Source: Ceratobasidium sp. AG-K
Taxonomy: Eukaryota; Basidiomycota; Agaricomycetes; Cantharellales; Ceratobasidiaceae
Length of the DNA stretch: 64,000 nucleotides
Reading direction: 5' to 3'
Assembly (NCBI GenBank): GCA_037039685.1
Contig: JAWNGF010000006.1
Span: 2,604,001-2,668,000, forward strand
Shown here in pieces: positions 1 through 9,366 of this stretch. Position 1 is the first letter of the stretch; every line of letters begins with the position of its first letter. Under the pieces are notes generated by a model. That model saw only the letters and a list, made by a program, of their open reading frames with translations. It ran no database searches and was not told where the DNA came from. The position numbers and the translations under genes are program-made.

Positions 1-2
1 AT

Positions 3-683
3 TCATCGGTACTCGGGTACACTGATCGAGTACTTCGTGATGATTTCTATGATGGTCTTAAGGATGAAATCAAGATGGCCATGGTGTCACAGAACTTTAA
101 ACCCCATGAAGCAACAAGGACATTCAACCAAGTTTGCGAAAGAGCCCTGGAAATTGACTCCACAATGAATGCCATTAATGCACCAAAGAAATTGCAAAGC
201 CCACAAACCAGCACTTCAAAACAAACTACTTCCAAGACAACCACAAGCACTCCAAACACCTCACTGGGTCAAAGATTCAATGTAAACAATTGTGTCTTTA
301 TGTCAAAACCTACAGGGGGGGTGCAATACGGCAAAATCTCAAGCATTACCAGAAATGCCAAGGGCTGTCCAGTTCCACAGATCTCCTGGGACGATGGGAC
401 AAAAGGAAATGTCCCTTTTGGAGCGATTCAAAAAGACACCCAAACCAGTACCTTCAACGCTCCTATCATTCAAACACCCAAATCGTCCATTCCTGCCAAA
501 GACCCTAATGCAATGGATCTTGATGGAAAAGGAAAGGGACCAATGATTTGCTTCACCTGCAGCAGCAAGGGACACTCAGCAAGAGTCTGTCCTTCCAAGA
601 ACATAGCCTCAGGGTTTGAAGCTCAGATTGAAGAAATCTCTTCAGACATCGAATCGGGAAAAGACGTCACCAAGGCTTATTAA
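3..683 (+). CDS. gag: Gag (C-terminal part), family A element 1
   Basis: The frame is open from base 3, so the Met at 75 is internal and the real start lies upstream. Gag forms the cytoplasmic virus-like particle and binds the element RNA. The start of the fragment resembles the end of a retrotransposon gag domain (FYDGLKDEIK near 48-77). A CCHC zinc knuckle, CFTCSSKGHSARVC, lies at about 549-590 and is the nucleocapsid-type RNA-binding motif. The middle is Ser/Thr/Pro-rich and of low complexity. The frame ends at TAA 681-683, shortly after the heptamer GGGAAAA (656-662), where ribosomes probably slip back one base into pol. No nonsense codon is visible in this part. Confidence 0.88.
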   Translation, partial: SSVLGYTDRVLRDDFYDGLKDEIKMAMVSQNFKPHEATRTFNQVCERALEIDSTMNAINAPKKLQSPQTSTSKQTTSKTTTSTPNTSLGQRFNVNNCVFMSKPTGGVQYGKISSITRNAKGCPVPQISWDDGTKGNVPFGAIQKDTQTSTFNAPIIQTPKSSIPAKDPNAMDLDGKGKGPMICFTCSSKGHSARVCPSKNIASGFEAQIEEISSDIESGKDVTKAY

Positions 684-702
684 GGAGCCAAGTACTTGGT
701 GA
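656..702 (+). promoter_or_regulatory. Predicted -1 ribosomal frameshift signal between gag and pol, family A
   Basis: Gag is read as tcG GGA AAA G, so GGGAAAA (656-662) sits in the X XXY YYZ register needed for -1 slippage. After a 4-nt spacer comes a perfect 8-bp stem, TCACCAAG (667-674) with CTTGGTGA (695-702), with a 20-nt loop containing the gag stop. The -1 frame is open across the junction and runs into protease. The slippery site plus downstream stem is the standard -1 signal of retroviruses. Its function here is inferred. Confidence 0.7.
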
Positions 703-3700
703 TATATTAGCTAGTAATATGGATGAACTAGAAATCATGTCAATATCAAATGAAAACCAATTATACCTTGATTTCACCGCTCATCCACTAGCTACGGCTC
801 CTGATTCTAAGTCAGTTAACAGATCAAAAAAATTCTCTGGACAAGCACTCCTTGATTGCGGTGCAACCTCCTGTTTCATCAACCCTTCCCTAGCAAAAGA
901 GGCAAACCTTCCCCTTTTCCAACACAAAAAACCAAAGACTCTGCGAGTTATAGACGGGTGAGAAGTTTCGTCTGGAAAAGTCACCCACTATACCAAATTT
1001 AAACTTGTCATGGGAACACATTCCAGCAAAATAGAATGTCATGTCACAAACATTGGAAGACACCCTATCATACTCGGGATGTCATGGCTCAAGAAACATA
1101 ACCCACAAGTTAATTGGAAAAATAGGACAATTGCATACACAAGCAAATTCTGCTCAAAAAACTGCCTAGAAATCCCATCTACACTCCAAATTGCAGCCGA
1201 AACTACATTACCAGAGGAATACAAAGAGTTCGCAGATGTAGTCGATGAGTCCAGACTAGAAGAACTCCCACCTCACAGGCCAACTGACATTACGCTCGAC
1301 CTCCTACCAGAAGCTAAACTAAAGCACGGCCCTATTTACAAAACATCCCCAGCTGAAGACAAAGAAATGAAGAAAGTACTAGAAACCCTTATCCAAAGGG
1401 GACACATTCAGATTTCTAAGTCTCCTTTGGCTTCCCCGGTTCTATTTGTCAAAAAACCACATTCAGAAGATCCAAACAACCCAGAGTTACGCTTTTGCGT
1501 TGACTACAGATATGTGAATTCGCTATGCAAATTCAACGCAAGTGGAATACCTCTACTGGACCAATGGTTAAGGGCCCTGGAGGGATTTGTCATTGGCACC
1601 ACTCTAGACTTGGCACAGGGATTTCATCAAACCCGAATAGCAGCAGGCCATGAATGGAAAACAGCATTCAAAACTCAATACGGCATGTATGAATGGAAAG
1701 TCATGCCCTTCGGTCTCAAAAACGCTCCATCAAGCTTCCAATCCCTAATGAACTCTATATTCAGGGACATTATGGGGGTTTTTGTACTCGTATACATTGA
1801 TGATATCTTTGTTTTTTCCAAACGAGTCGAAGATCATCCAGGACACGTGAAAGAGGTGCTAAGAAGACTAAGGGAACACAAGTTGATTGCAAAATTGAGG
1901 AAATGCAAGTTCCACCAAACCAAACTGGACTGGGTAGGATTGGTCATTTCCAATAAAGGAATCAAAACGGATCAGGAAAAGGTCATGGCGGCTATGAATT
2001 GGAAAGCACCCAAGAATGTCAAACAAGTTCAAGAGTTCCTAGGATTTGTCAATTTCTATCGAAGATTCATTCAAGACTTTGCTGGCAAAGCCAGACCTCT
2101 ATATAACCTACTTAAGAAGGATCAAAAGTGGCAGTGGACAAACGAAGAACAAGAGGCCATGAATGCACTAAAAGAAGCTCTTAAGGTGGCACCTGTAATG
2201 ATGCAGCCCGATCAAAATAAGGAATTTTTCCTCGAGACAGATGCATTGGGATTTGCCACAGGAGCAGTTTTATCTCAGAAGGATGAAGAAGGGAAATTAC
2301 ACCCTGTAGCTTTTCTTTCTAAATCACTAAATCTGGCTGAACAAAACTACAACATTTTCGACAAAGAACTATTGGCAATCATCAGAGCCTTCAAAGAATG
2401 GCGGCACTTACTTCAAGGCACAGAAAAAGCCATTCAAGTGATAACAGATCACAAAAATTTGGAATACTTCTCATCATCCAAACAATTGAACCAACGCCAA
2501 ATCTGCTGGATGAATTTCTTGGTGGACTTCAACTTCCAAATCTTGTACAGGCCAGGAAACCAAAACAAAAAAGCAGACATTCTCTCGAGACGATATGACC
2601 TAGAACCTTTGGGGGGGGTAGAGAACCAAGTTCTCCTCAAACCAGACATTTTTATTTCGGCTATTACCCCTGACCAGGAGATTAACGATCTAATCAGAGA
2701 AGCAATCCTTGAAGATCCCAGATTAGAGGAAGCCCACACTAAGCTGAGAAACAGAGAAAAAGTCAAAGATTGGGAATACAGAGAAGGACTCCTAATGTTC
2801 AAAGGAAAGATCTTTGTCCCCAAGGATGAAACCGTCAGAAACCTGATATTGGAATCGCGCCATGACAATATTACAGCTGGGCATCCTGGACAAGCAAGAA
2901 CATTGGAATTGGTCTCAAGAACTTACTACTGGCCAACCATGAAGAAATTTGTCAACTCTTATGTGTCACACTGCGAAACATGCATTTGAGTTAAACCATC
3001 GAACCAACTCCCCACAGGACTACTGCGTCCTTTACATATTCCTGAGAGACCTTGGGAAGAGATCTCCTACGACATGATTGTAGGGCTCCCAGAATCAGAA
3101 GGATATGACGCAATCTTGACAGTGGTAGATTGGTTCTCCAAGATGGCACACTATCTCCCTTGCAAATCAACAGCCACAGCAGTAGACATAGCCAATATCT
3201 TCATTGCAAACATTTGGAAACTTCACGGCACCCCAAAAGCAACCGTCTTGGATAGAGGATCCACTTTCAACTCAAAGTTCATTAGGCATCTGTACAAACG
3301 GTTGGACGTAAAACCTACCTTCAGCACAGCCTACCATCCAAGGACAGATGGACAGTCAGAACCGGCAAACCAAGTCGTTGAAATCTTTATCAGGGCTTTT
3401 GTCAACCATAGGCAAAATGACTGGGTGGCCCTGCTCCCTATGGCAAAATTTGCTTACAACAATGGAATCCAGGCATCCACTGGCAAATCCCCTTTCCAAA
3501 TCTGCCAGGGTTTCAACCCTAGAATGAACATCGGGGAAGAATCAGACTATACTGTTCCTGAAGCTGATGCCCATGCGGAATTCCTGTTGAAAGGATATGA
3601 CAAAGTCAAAGCCGCCCTCATTCTAGCAAATCAGTCCTATAAACACTACTTTGATAAAGGAGCCAAAGAACCAGAAGAGATAAACCTGGGAGATAAAGTC

Positions 3701-4117
3701 TGGCTTAATCATCAGAACATTTCCACAGACAGACCCTCAGTAAAACTCTCCCACAAAGTTTTAGGCCCTTACAAAGTAATGGAAAAAGTAGGGACTCATG
3801 CCTTTAGACTGGAATTACCAAAATCAATGAAGATTCATCCTGTCTTCCACGTCATGCTGCTCAAGAAATTCCACTCTGATCCCCACGGCCACGAACCCGC
3901 TCAACCACCCCCTATTGTCACACAAGAAGGAGAAGAAGAATGGGAAGTCAAAGAGGTCCTTAATTCCAAGAAAATCTGCCGTCAACTCCACTATTACGTC
4001 AAGTGGAAAGGATACTCTCATGCAGACAACTCTTGGCAATCAAAGGAAGATCTCAAGAACACTCCTGAACTGGTTGATAAATTTCACAAACTTCACCCCA
4101 CCGCGCCAGGCCCTTAG
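663..4117 (+). pseudogene. pol: Pol polyprotein (PR-RT-RNase H-IN-chromodomain), family A element 1, two in-frame stops
   Basis: The polyprotein supplies protease, reverse transcriptase, RNase H and integrase for retrotransposition. Seen in order: aspartic protease motif LLDCGATSCF (about 850-880), where Cys replaces the usual Ser of D-S/T-G; RT with VPFG-type MPFGLKNAPSSF (about 1700) and catalytic YIDD (about 1793-1804); RNase H ETDALGFATGAVL (about 2235); integrase HHCC region (2860-2985); DDE core with DRGSTFNSKF (about 3250); and chromodomain HYYVKWKGYSHADNSW (about 3990-4035). All segments lie in one frame. TGA at 959-961 and 2987-2989 interrupt it; at the second site the reverse copy at 63500-63525 has CGA. 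The natural stop is TAG 4115-4117. Expression would need -1 slippage from gag. With both stops the copy is probably not autonomous. Confidence 0.9.
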
Positions 4118-4127
4118 GAGGGGGTAA

Positions 4128-4541
4128 TGTCATGAGCTGACTAAGCTCAGACATTTTATTCTGATTTTATATCTTTTTTTCCGAACACTTTCCTTTTTTG
4201 GTACAAATGTCCTCTGGCACCTAACTTGTGTCATGTGATGTATTTGTCTTTTCATTTGATATTGGTGATGCTTCCGGAACTTCCAGAATGTCGAGTCATA
4301 TCTCTTATCTCGCTTATCATTGGTTGTACTCGGCTTTCCCACACTGATAGATGATGACGTGGCCTTGATCCCTCATGTATATAAACCCAGAGGTCAAGCC
4401 GGTTAACAACAAGGCTTGACCTCCTCTCCACTAGGACTTGTTCAATCAAATCCTCTTACTATCACTACTCCTTGGGTTCTAAGACTTGTCTAAGTCGAAA
4501 CCCCTTAACCTTTATATACCTAATTGACCCAAGTCGGGACA
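4128..4541 (+). repeat. 3' LTR of family A element 1 (414 bp)
   Basis: Starts TGTCATGAGC right after the polypurine tract and TAA, and ends CGGGACA. The reverse-strand copy at 61969-62381 has the same boundaries, which fixes both ends. A TATA-like tatataaa near 4377 is the likely promoter. The base after the LTR begins a CACTA remnant, so the element inserted into that DNA transposon. Confidence 0.9.
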
Positions 4542-4584
4542 CCTATGGACCAACAACTTTAACAATATCAACAATGGCAAAGAA

Positions 4585-5960
4585 ATGTACCAAATTGACT
4601 CAGTACTCTGGGCTCTTATTGGAAATCTATGCAAAGACTCTGGTTGCACGATCCCTTCTGCATTTGGGTGTTGTGTCCCCAATCTGAAAAAGCGCGGCAA
4701 TTTTATCGCCGAGTCCTGGATGCTCTTTGTGACTCAGCTTGCCCCTTGCTTACTACGCCGTCGCTTTGCTAAGCGATCATACTATACCCATTTTGTCCGC
4801 CTAATAACTCTGGTTAAGATGTGTGTCGATCATCAAATTTCTAGGGACGACATTCCTACAATTTGCAATGGATTCGCCGAGTGGATTCAAGAATATGAAC
4901 GGTGGGTGAGTGCATACATACACTTGTTGACCAGAAACTTATTGTTGAATAGCATATACTATCAATACAGTGCCAATCGACTACAAACATGCCCTGTCAA
5001 TGTTCATTATCTCCTGCACATTGCTGACTCGATTGAATTCCTAGGCCCCGTCTGGGCGTATTGGGCCTTCCCGATGGAGCGATACTGTAGCTTCATCAGT
5101 GCTTCAGTCCAGAGCCGATGATACTACTCGGCAAATATTGCACGGCGAATCTTGGATTGTGCTCAACTGCGAGTTATTTGCGAGGTGTATGACCTTCATG
5201 ATACAATTGTGCTTCGTCACCCCAGGGATGCTGAGGACGCCGAGGATGAAGGTCAGGCAATTGAGGGCAACCGACTTCCAGATTGTAAGTAACCTAATAA
5301 TTTACTACGTTTTTTCTTACACCCGCATACAACTTAGACCCAAATTGTGCGCTGTTGACCCCCCGTTCCGAACGACTGATGATGACAGAGCTGCTGCGCC
5401 GAAAAATCGCCAAACACTTAGTAACAGCATACGAAACCACATTCCAAGTGGCCAAAGCTTATGTTCCTGCGTCGGTTATGCAATGGGGACGGATGCGCAT
5501 CACCGGGGGAGGTGATTTGATCCAGGCACGGGGCTACCACAAGATACGGGAAGATGGGCGTGACGCATCTTTCATTTGAGTAAGAGTCGCATTTATTGGT
5601 CAAACTATGCTAATATAATTATAGTACGAGCTCGAGGTCGATCAACTCGCACATCTACCAAATGCGCCCCCCGACTTTATCACGCGGTCTTTTTACGGGC
5701 AGCTCCAGCACCTCTTCGTGCTCCCTATCCCGCCCAACACCACCATCAATCCCAACAATCACCCTCAGACCCTGTTGCTCGCCTTGGTTTTGGAGGCTCA
5801 AACCGAAGTCAACACCTCGTACGACTACACGGTGGTTTCGTACGATGGTCCACTTTCAAGCGGTGAAGTGATCGACGTGTGCAACATCATGTGTGCGATC
5901 GGGCGAGTTCGTGATGGAAATAAATGGTGGATTATCGATCGGAGCCCGGGTGCTGAATGA
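4585..5960 (+). pseudogene. CACTA transposase, C-terminal DUF4218-like region, broken
   Basis: Read as three exons, 4585-5284, 5338-5579 and 5625-5960, with GT-AG introns and matching phase. The first exon has the features of the region after the catalytic domain in basidiomycete Tnp2 transposases: IPSAFG, ESWMLFVTQLAPCLLRRRF, then LQTCPVNVHYLLHIADSI and GPVWAYWAFPMERY (DUF4218-like). The third exon contains FYGQLQHLFVL, also typical. Two in-frame TGA codons break it: 5119-5121 and 5577-5579, the latter directly at a splice donor where Arg is expected. The catalytic N-terminal part is absent, so this copy cannot be active. Family assignment is from remembered family patterns, without a database search. 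Confidence 0.72.
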
Positions 5961-6179
5961 ATCCAAGGTGCGCAAACGTTTATCTCACTGCATTTAATTG
6001 AGCTGCGTGATCGCCAGTTTGCTAATGTAACAATTTCTATTATTAGGAACTATGTAATTACAATCGCAAATGTTTATATAACCAGTTTACACCCCATCCT
6101 ACAACACCCCTCGAAACCTCCGAACAATCCAAAAGTGGCCAATCATCCGCCAGAGGCCCGTCCGAGGGCGGCGAGCACG

Positions 6180-6340
6180 TCCGGAAGTATGTTCGGCAAT
6201 CCGGAGGTAAGTTGGGTCGTCCGGAGGTCCGGATATGGAATCCGGAAGTCCGCCAAAAGACATTGGCGGGACTTACCTCCGGATTTTTGTGCCATCCGGA
6301 CCCGACCCCCGGACGATCCGGAAGTCTGGGGTCCACAGTG
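6180..6340 (+). repeat. Subterminal TCCGGA repeat cluster and terminus of the CACTA element
   Basis: TCCGGA occurs eight times between 6180 and 6322 (at 6180, 6200, 6220, 6228, 6241, 6278, 6295 and 6317), often extended to TCCGGA(A/G)GT. The terminal reverse-strand sequence CACTGTGG fits a CACTA-type inverted repeat. The other terminal repeat is not in the window, so inversion and the 3-bp target duplication cannot be checked. Confidence 0.6.
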
Positions 6341-6575
6341 TGGTCTTCGCGTGTGATCCTACAACGCATTAGTATTACACGGTCAGTTACAAACCTGAAA
6401 ATAAGAAATGCTTACATAGATGCATCCTCAGTGACCTGTTGAATGGTAAAGTATAATGTTTGGCTTGCTGGCCACAAATTGGAGGGCCGAGTCGTCTTGT
6501 ACAACAAGCGTCGCAGTCCAAACCGAGATTCTTTAGCCTGCATTGGCCAGATTCGGCACCCTGGACAGCTTGCCA
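6341..6575 (-). pseudogene. Fragment of a small secreted-protein gene, cut by the CACTA insertion
   Basis: Reverse strand. Exon-like 6416-6575 begins after an AG with TGGCAAGC, as in the gene at 6826-7470, and ends FTIQQVTEDASM against FTIAQVTDNESM there, with the same codon spacing back to an F-G pair. The next intron (donor GTAAGC) and the first 18 nt of the following exon (6341-6358, encoding ITRED against IVHED) are also shared. After 6341 the sequence becomes transposon. No convincing signal-peptide exon is found upstream (6576-6825). It is a dead tandem duplicate. Confidence 0.65.
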
Positions 6576-6825
6576 CTACGTGAATGGTTAGGTAGCTGTC
6601 ATAAGTTACAGTACGCAATCAACCGGGACAGCTCGTTGAAGGCGCGCCGAAATTACAACTGACTGATGTAACTAGCTTTAGCTCAACTGACTGACTTGGT
6701 CGGGCAGAGTAGCCTGAATAAATTGGGATATAAAACATTATCACAACTGGCGCTATCGTAAACAACGTGTTATATCATTTGGATGCAGACCCCCGGTGGC
6801 CCGCAATGGGGAAGGTTCGCACCGA

Positions 6826-7470
6826 TTAATTTTGAAGAGGAAGAAAGGAAAAGAGACTCGTATTCTCAGGAGTTTCTGAGCCAAAATAGACCTGCAGCCG
6901 TGAAGCAACCAAAAAACTCGGTGAGGACCTTTTGACTTGAAAACAGTAATGAACTTACGGGTGAAACCTGCCCTTCTGGAATCGTGTGTAGGGCAACACG
7001 CCCCATCTGATCCTCATGTACGATCCTACAAAGTTTTGGCATGAAACTAATGACTAGCCTACCAAGGCGATATGCTCACATTGATTCATTATCCGTGACT
7101 TGTGCAATAGTAAAGCCCGAAGCTCGATCCTCAGGTCCACAAAAAAGGGGGTTAGCATTCGCCTCCCGAACGGCGTAGCAACCGAACAGGACGTTTTTCA
7201 GTGTGTATTGACTAGAACCAGGGACCATGGTAGCTTGCCACTATCAGGGGTGGTTAGTCTACTTTCATAAACTCAGAGTTGTGACGAGAGCTAGCATACC
7301 TGTACACTCCCTGACCTATCACAAGGCAGCATCTGGGCGGGTCCTCGTGGGGAACTAAGTCCGAGACAAAAGCCCCCTTGCTCGATAAGCTGTGATCCAG
7401 ACGGAGCAGGTATCGGTTGAGCGACAGCTAGAGACGCAGCGAGGGGAAACAGAGCGGCAAGGAGAAGCAT
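6826..7470 (-). CDS. Small secreted protein, 151 aa, four exons
   Basis: Hand-built model: exons 7300-7470, 7080-7231, 6959-7025 and 6826-6891 (reverse strand), all with GT-AG introns and matching phase. The protein starts with a clear signal peptide, MLLLAALFPLAASLAVAQ, so it is predicted to be secreted. The mature part has a few Cys (FCLGL, PCDRS, FGCYA, FCGPED) and no domain I recognise; its Gly/Trp/Cys pattern could suit a small beta-rich fold, but that is a guess. Each exon is too short to stand out alone, so it is easily missed. The acceptor of intron 1 is the uncertain point: the first AG (7239-7240) breaks the frame and the next one (7232-7233) restores it. A TATA box lies about 60 nt upstream. 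A broken tandem copy is at 6341-6575. Confidence 0.62.
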
Positions 7471-7531
7471 GATAGGCGTAAGAGAGGACTGGTGAATTTT
7501 GAGATGGAGCTACAGTCCAATAATCCTCTCA

Positions 7532-7539
7532 CTTATATA
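7532..7539 (-). promoter_or_regulatory. TATA box of the secreted-protein gene
   Basis: Reverse strand TATATAAG, 62-69 nt upstream of the start codon at 7470. Its position supports the chosen start and predicts a short 5' leader. Confidence 0.5.
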
Positions 7540-7540
7540 G

Positions 7541-8715
7541 CACATTTTTTCTGTTTGCGCATGTGGATCTAAAAACGTGCAGCTCAACTCAAGTTGACCA
7601 GGATATGCTTCGCTGTTCTCGCTGTCAATTGTGTCACGCAAGCTTCTTCTCGAGCCGAAGCAAGGTCGACCTACGATGAGATTGCCAGTTGCTCGTGCAG
7701 TAACGCCTTTGAATTCGTTGGAACACGCTCATAAGCTCATCCAAGGTGTAGTTCGAGTTATGCGAGTCGAATCCAATGCATATGGCTAGGTTAGACCAGT
7801 GGTTGAGGCGAAGGAGCGTGCTAGATAGACCTATTTTCATGATTTTCTCTCCAGACAGAAGCCTGTCAATCAGTGTCAAATTGCTCGGAGCAGACGTAGA
7901 CATGTCAACACTGAAATGAAAATGTCGTAAAATCATAGCTCAGAAGCACGCCTGACGCGAGTAGGAGTGGCACGCATTAACCCCCGACAGTATTTGGCTA
8001 ACGGATAGATCCGTCAGATGGGCTGAGCATGGTACCAGATGGAGAGCAATGTGGCTCTACTTGAGGTAAGCGCAAAGAGGCGTCAAGCCGTTAGACAAGG
8101 CGCCAGAACCGCGATGTGCACGGAATTATTGCGGGCATTTCTAGCAAATAAAATGATGGCGTATATGCGTAGCTTTAGCTCCCAGGGTGATAGCAACCTC
8201 AATCCAACGTTAGAATTACTCTGGCGGTAAGTCAGCAAGCTTAGTTCATCTAATCACCTACATATTCTTCTATTCGTATACGCTTCTAATTTGGCAACGC
8301 CACATAACCGCACGACATGCTGTTGACTGGCGATTATATTGATATCAATAGACTCGACATAAGCCCTCAAGCTGATACGTTCCTAGCATGTATGCGCCTC
8401 CTTTTTGCTGAATCTAATCGATACGCAATGTTATTATCGAATTTCACTCTCTTCTAGACGAGCGGAAGCAGATGTGTCCCCGAAAACTCTACTTCCATAT
8501 TCGCACTATGTCAGCCAACGACAAAACGACCGGAAGCACGTGAAACCCGGAGCCGAGGAGTTTTACTAGAATGATCCAGAATTTGCAATTCCGGCGATCA
8601 CATCGTCATTTGACCCAAAAAATTGACATTCACAAATAAATTTCGACAGAGTACATTTTGAGTGGTGCGTGCGATTATAAAAACGAATGTGACGATACAT
8701 ATGCAAATGATAACT
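7541..8715. other. Stretch without a gene I can support
   Basis: Two modest open frames (7634-7936 reverse, 100 codons; 8039-8230 forward, 63 codons ending at a GTAAGT) show no recognisable domain and no splice partner that I could join. The part next to 8716 probably holds the 3' UTR of hsp10. Confidence 0.5.
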
Positions 8716-9196
8716 CTACTCTTGAATCTTGGCGAGGATCTCCGAGTCTTTGAAGAGGAAGTATTCCTACGGCGGAGGTACGTTAGCTGGTGTGGGAGCA
8801 AAGCGGGAGTAAAACATACGTCGTCGCCGAGTTTGATGGAGTTTCCTCCCCATCCTGGAAGTAGTACGCGGTCGCCGGCTTTAACGGACGGAGGGACAAT
8901 ATCACCCTTCTTGTTTGGTGCACCGGGACCTACAGCAATCACAGTCGCCTCGGGAAGGGGAGACGAGGTCACAGAGGAGGGAAGGAAGATTCCAGTAGCA
9001 GTTTTCTACGATACTTATTAGTATGGCGAATCAAAGTTCAAGCATTTACTAACGGTATCGGCCTTGAATCGTTGGACAAGAACACGGTCAAGGAGAGGGA
9101 CAACAGCCTTGATGGTCTTGAACGAGACTTGAGAAGCCTATTACACAGTCGAATTAACAAAATTACAATTAATAGTAGCGCAAATCGACATACCAT
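8716..9196 (-). CDS. hsp10: Mitochondrial 10-kDa chaperonin Hsp10 (GroES family), 107 aa
   Basis: Exons (reverse): 9194-9196, 9054-9137, 8820-9005 and 8716-8766; introns are GT-AG and phases agree. Hsp10 forms the heptameric lid of the mitochondrial Hsp60 folding chamber. The protein shows the family signature in order: IKAVVPLLDRVLVQRF at the N-terminus, the mobile loop TATGIFLPSS, then PEATVIAVGPGAPN, VKAGDRVLLPGWGGNSIKL and the end DSEILAKI. Length is normal for eukaryotic Hsp10. The first coding exon is only the ATG, followed at once by an intron (GTATGT). The gene is divergent from hsp60, with 170 bp between start codons, so the two partner subunits probably share a control region. Confidence 0.93.
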
Positions 9197-9366
9197 GGCG
9201 GTGGATGATGGACGAGTGAAAGTCTCGAAAGTTCAGTCAGCAGGAGTTTGCGGATGTTTGCGCAATCAAAAAAGTTGCCGGAACAAAACCCCCAAGTCGC
9301 CCACCATCTCCCACATTCGCCTCCCTCTAATTTAACCCCGCCTCCCACCACCAAAATAAAATAAAA
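9197..9366. promoter_or_regulatory. Shared hsp10/hsp60 divergent promoter with candidate heat-shock element
   Basis: Only 170 bp separate the two start codons. GAAAGTTC at 9227-9234 is a GAAnnTTC unit, the core of a heat-shock factor site; a clear third unit is not seen, so the site is minimal. Co-regulation is expected from the biology of the pair and inferred here. Confidence 0.5.

Larger units (their letters stand above)
1..4541 (+). mobile_element. Ty3/gypsy chromodomain LTR retrotransposon, family A, element 1 (5' end outside window)
   Basis: The window opens inside gag. Order is gag with a zinc knuckle, protease, reverse transcriptase, RNase H, integrase and chromodomain, then a G-rich polypurine tract (about 4117-4124) and a 3' LTR. 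This gene order, with integrase after RNase H and a C-terminal chromodomain, defines a Ty3/gypsy chromovirus. Coding is broken only by two TGA codons (959-961 and 2987-2989); no frameshifting indel is visible, so decay is slight. A second copy of the family lies reversed at 61969-64000. The 5' LTR is outside the window, so target duplication and age cannot be judged. Confidence 0.93.
4542..6340 (+). mobile_element. CACTA (En/Spm-like) DNA transposon remnant, 3' half
   Basis: Contains the C-terminal part of a Tnp2-type transposase, followed by about 380 bp of non-coding sequence ending in a cluster of TCCGGA repeats. CACTA elements typically have such subterminal repeats as transposase-binding sites. 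The right terminus is placed at 6340, where the reverse strand reads CACTGTGG. At exactly that base, homology of the flanking DNA to the intact secreted-protein gene at 6826-7470 stops. The left part is missing or lies beyond the LTR element at 1-4541. Confidence 0.72.

Noticed and set aside
7231..7238. First AG acceptor (7239-7240) of intron 1 in the secreted-protein gene
   Set aside because: It gives a frame that meets a stop; the next AG restores the frame shared by the later exons.
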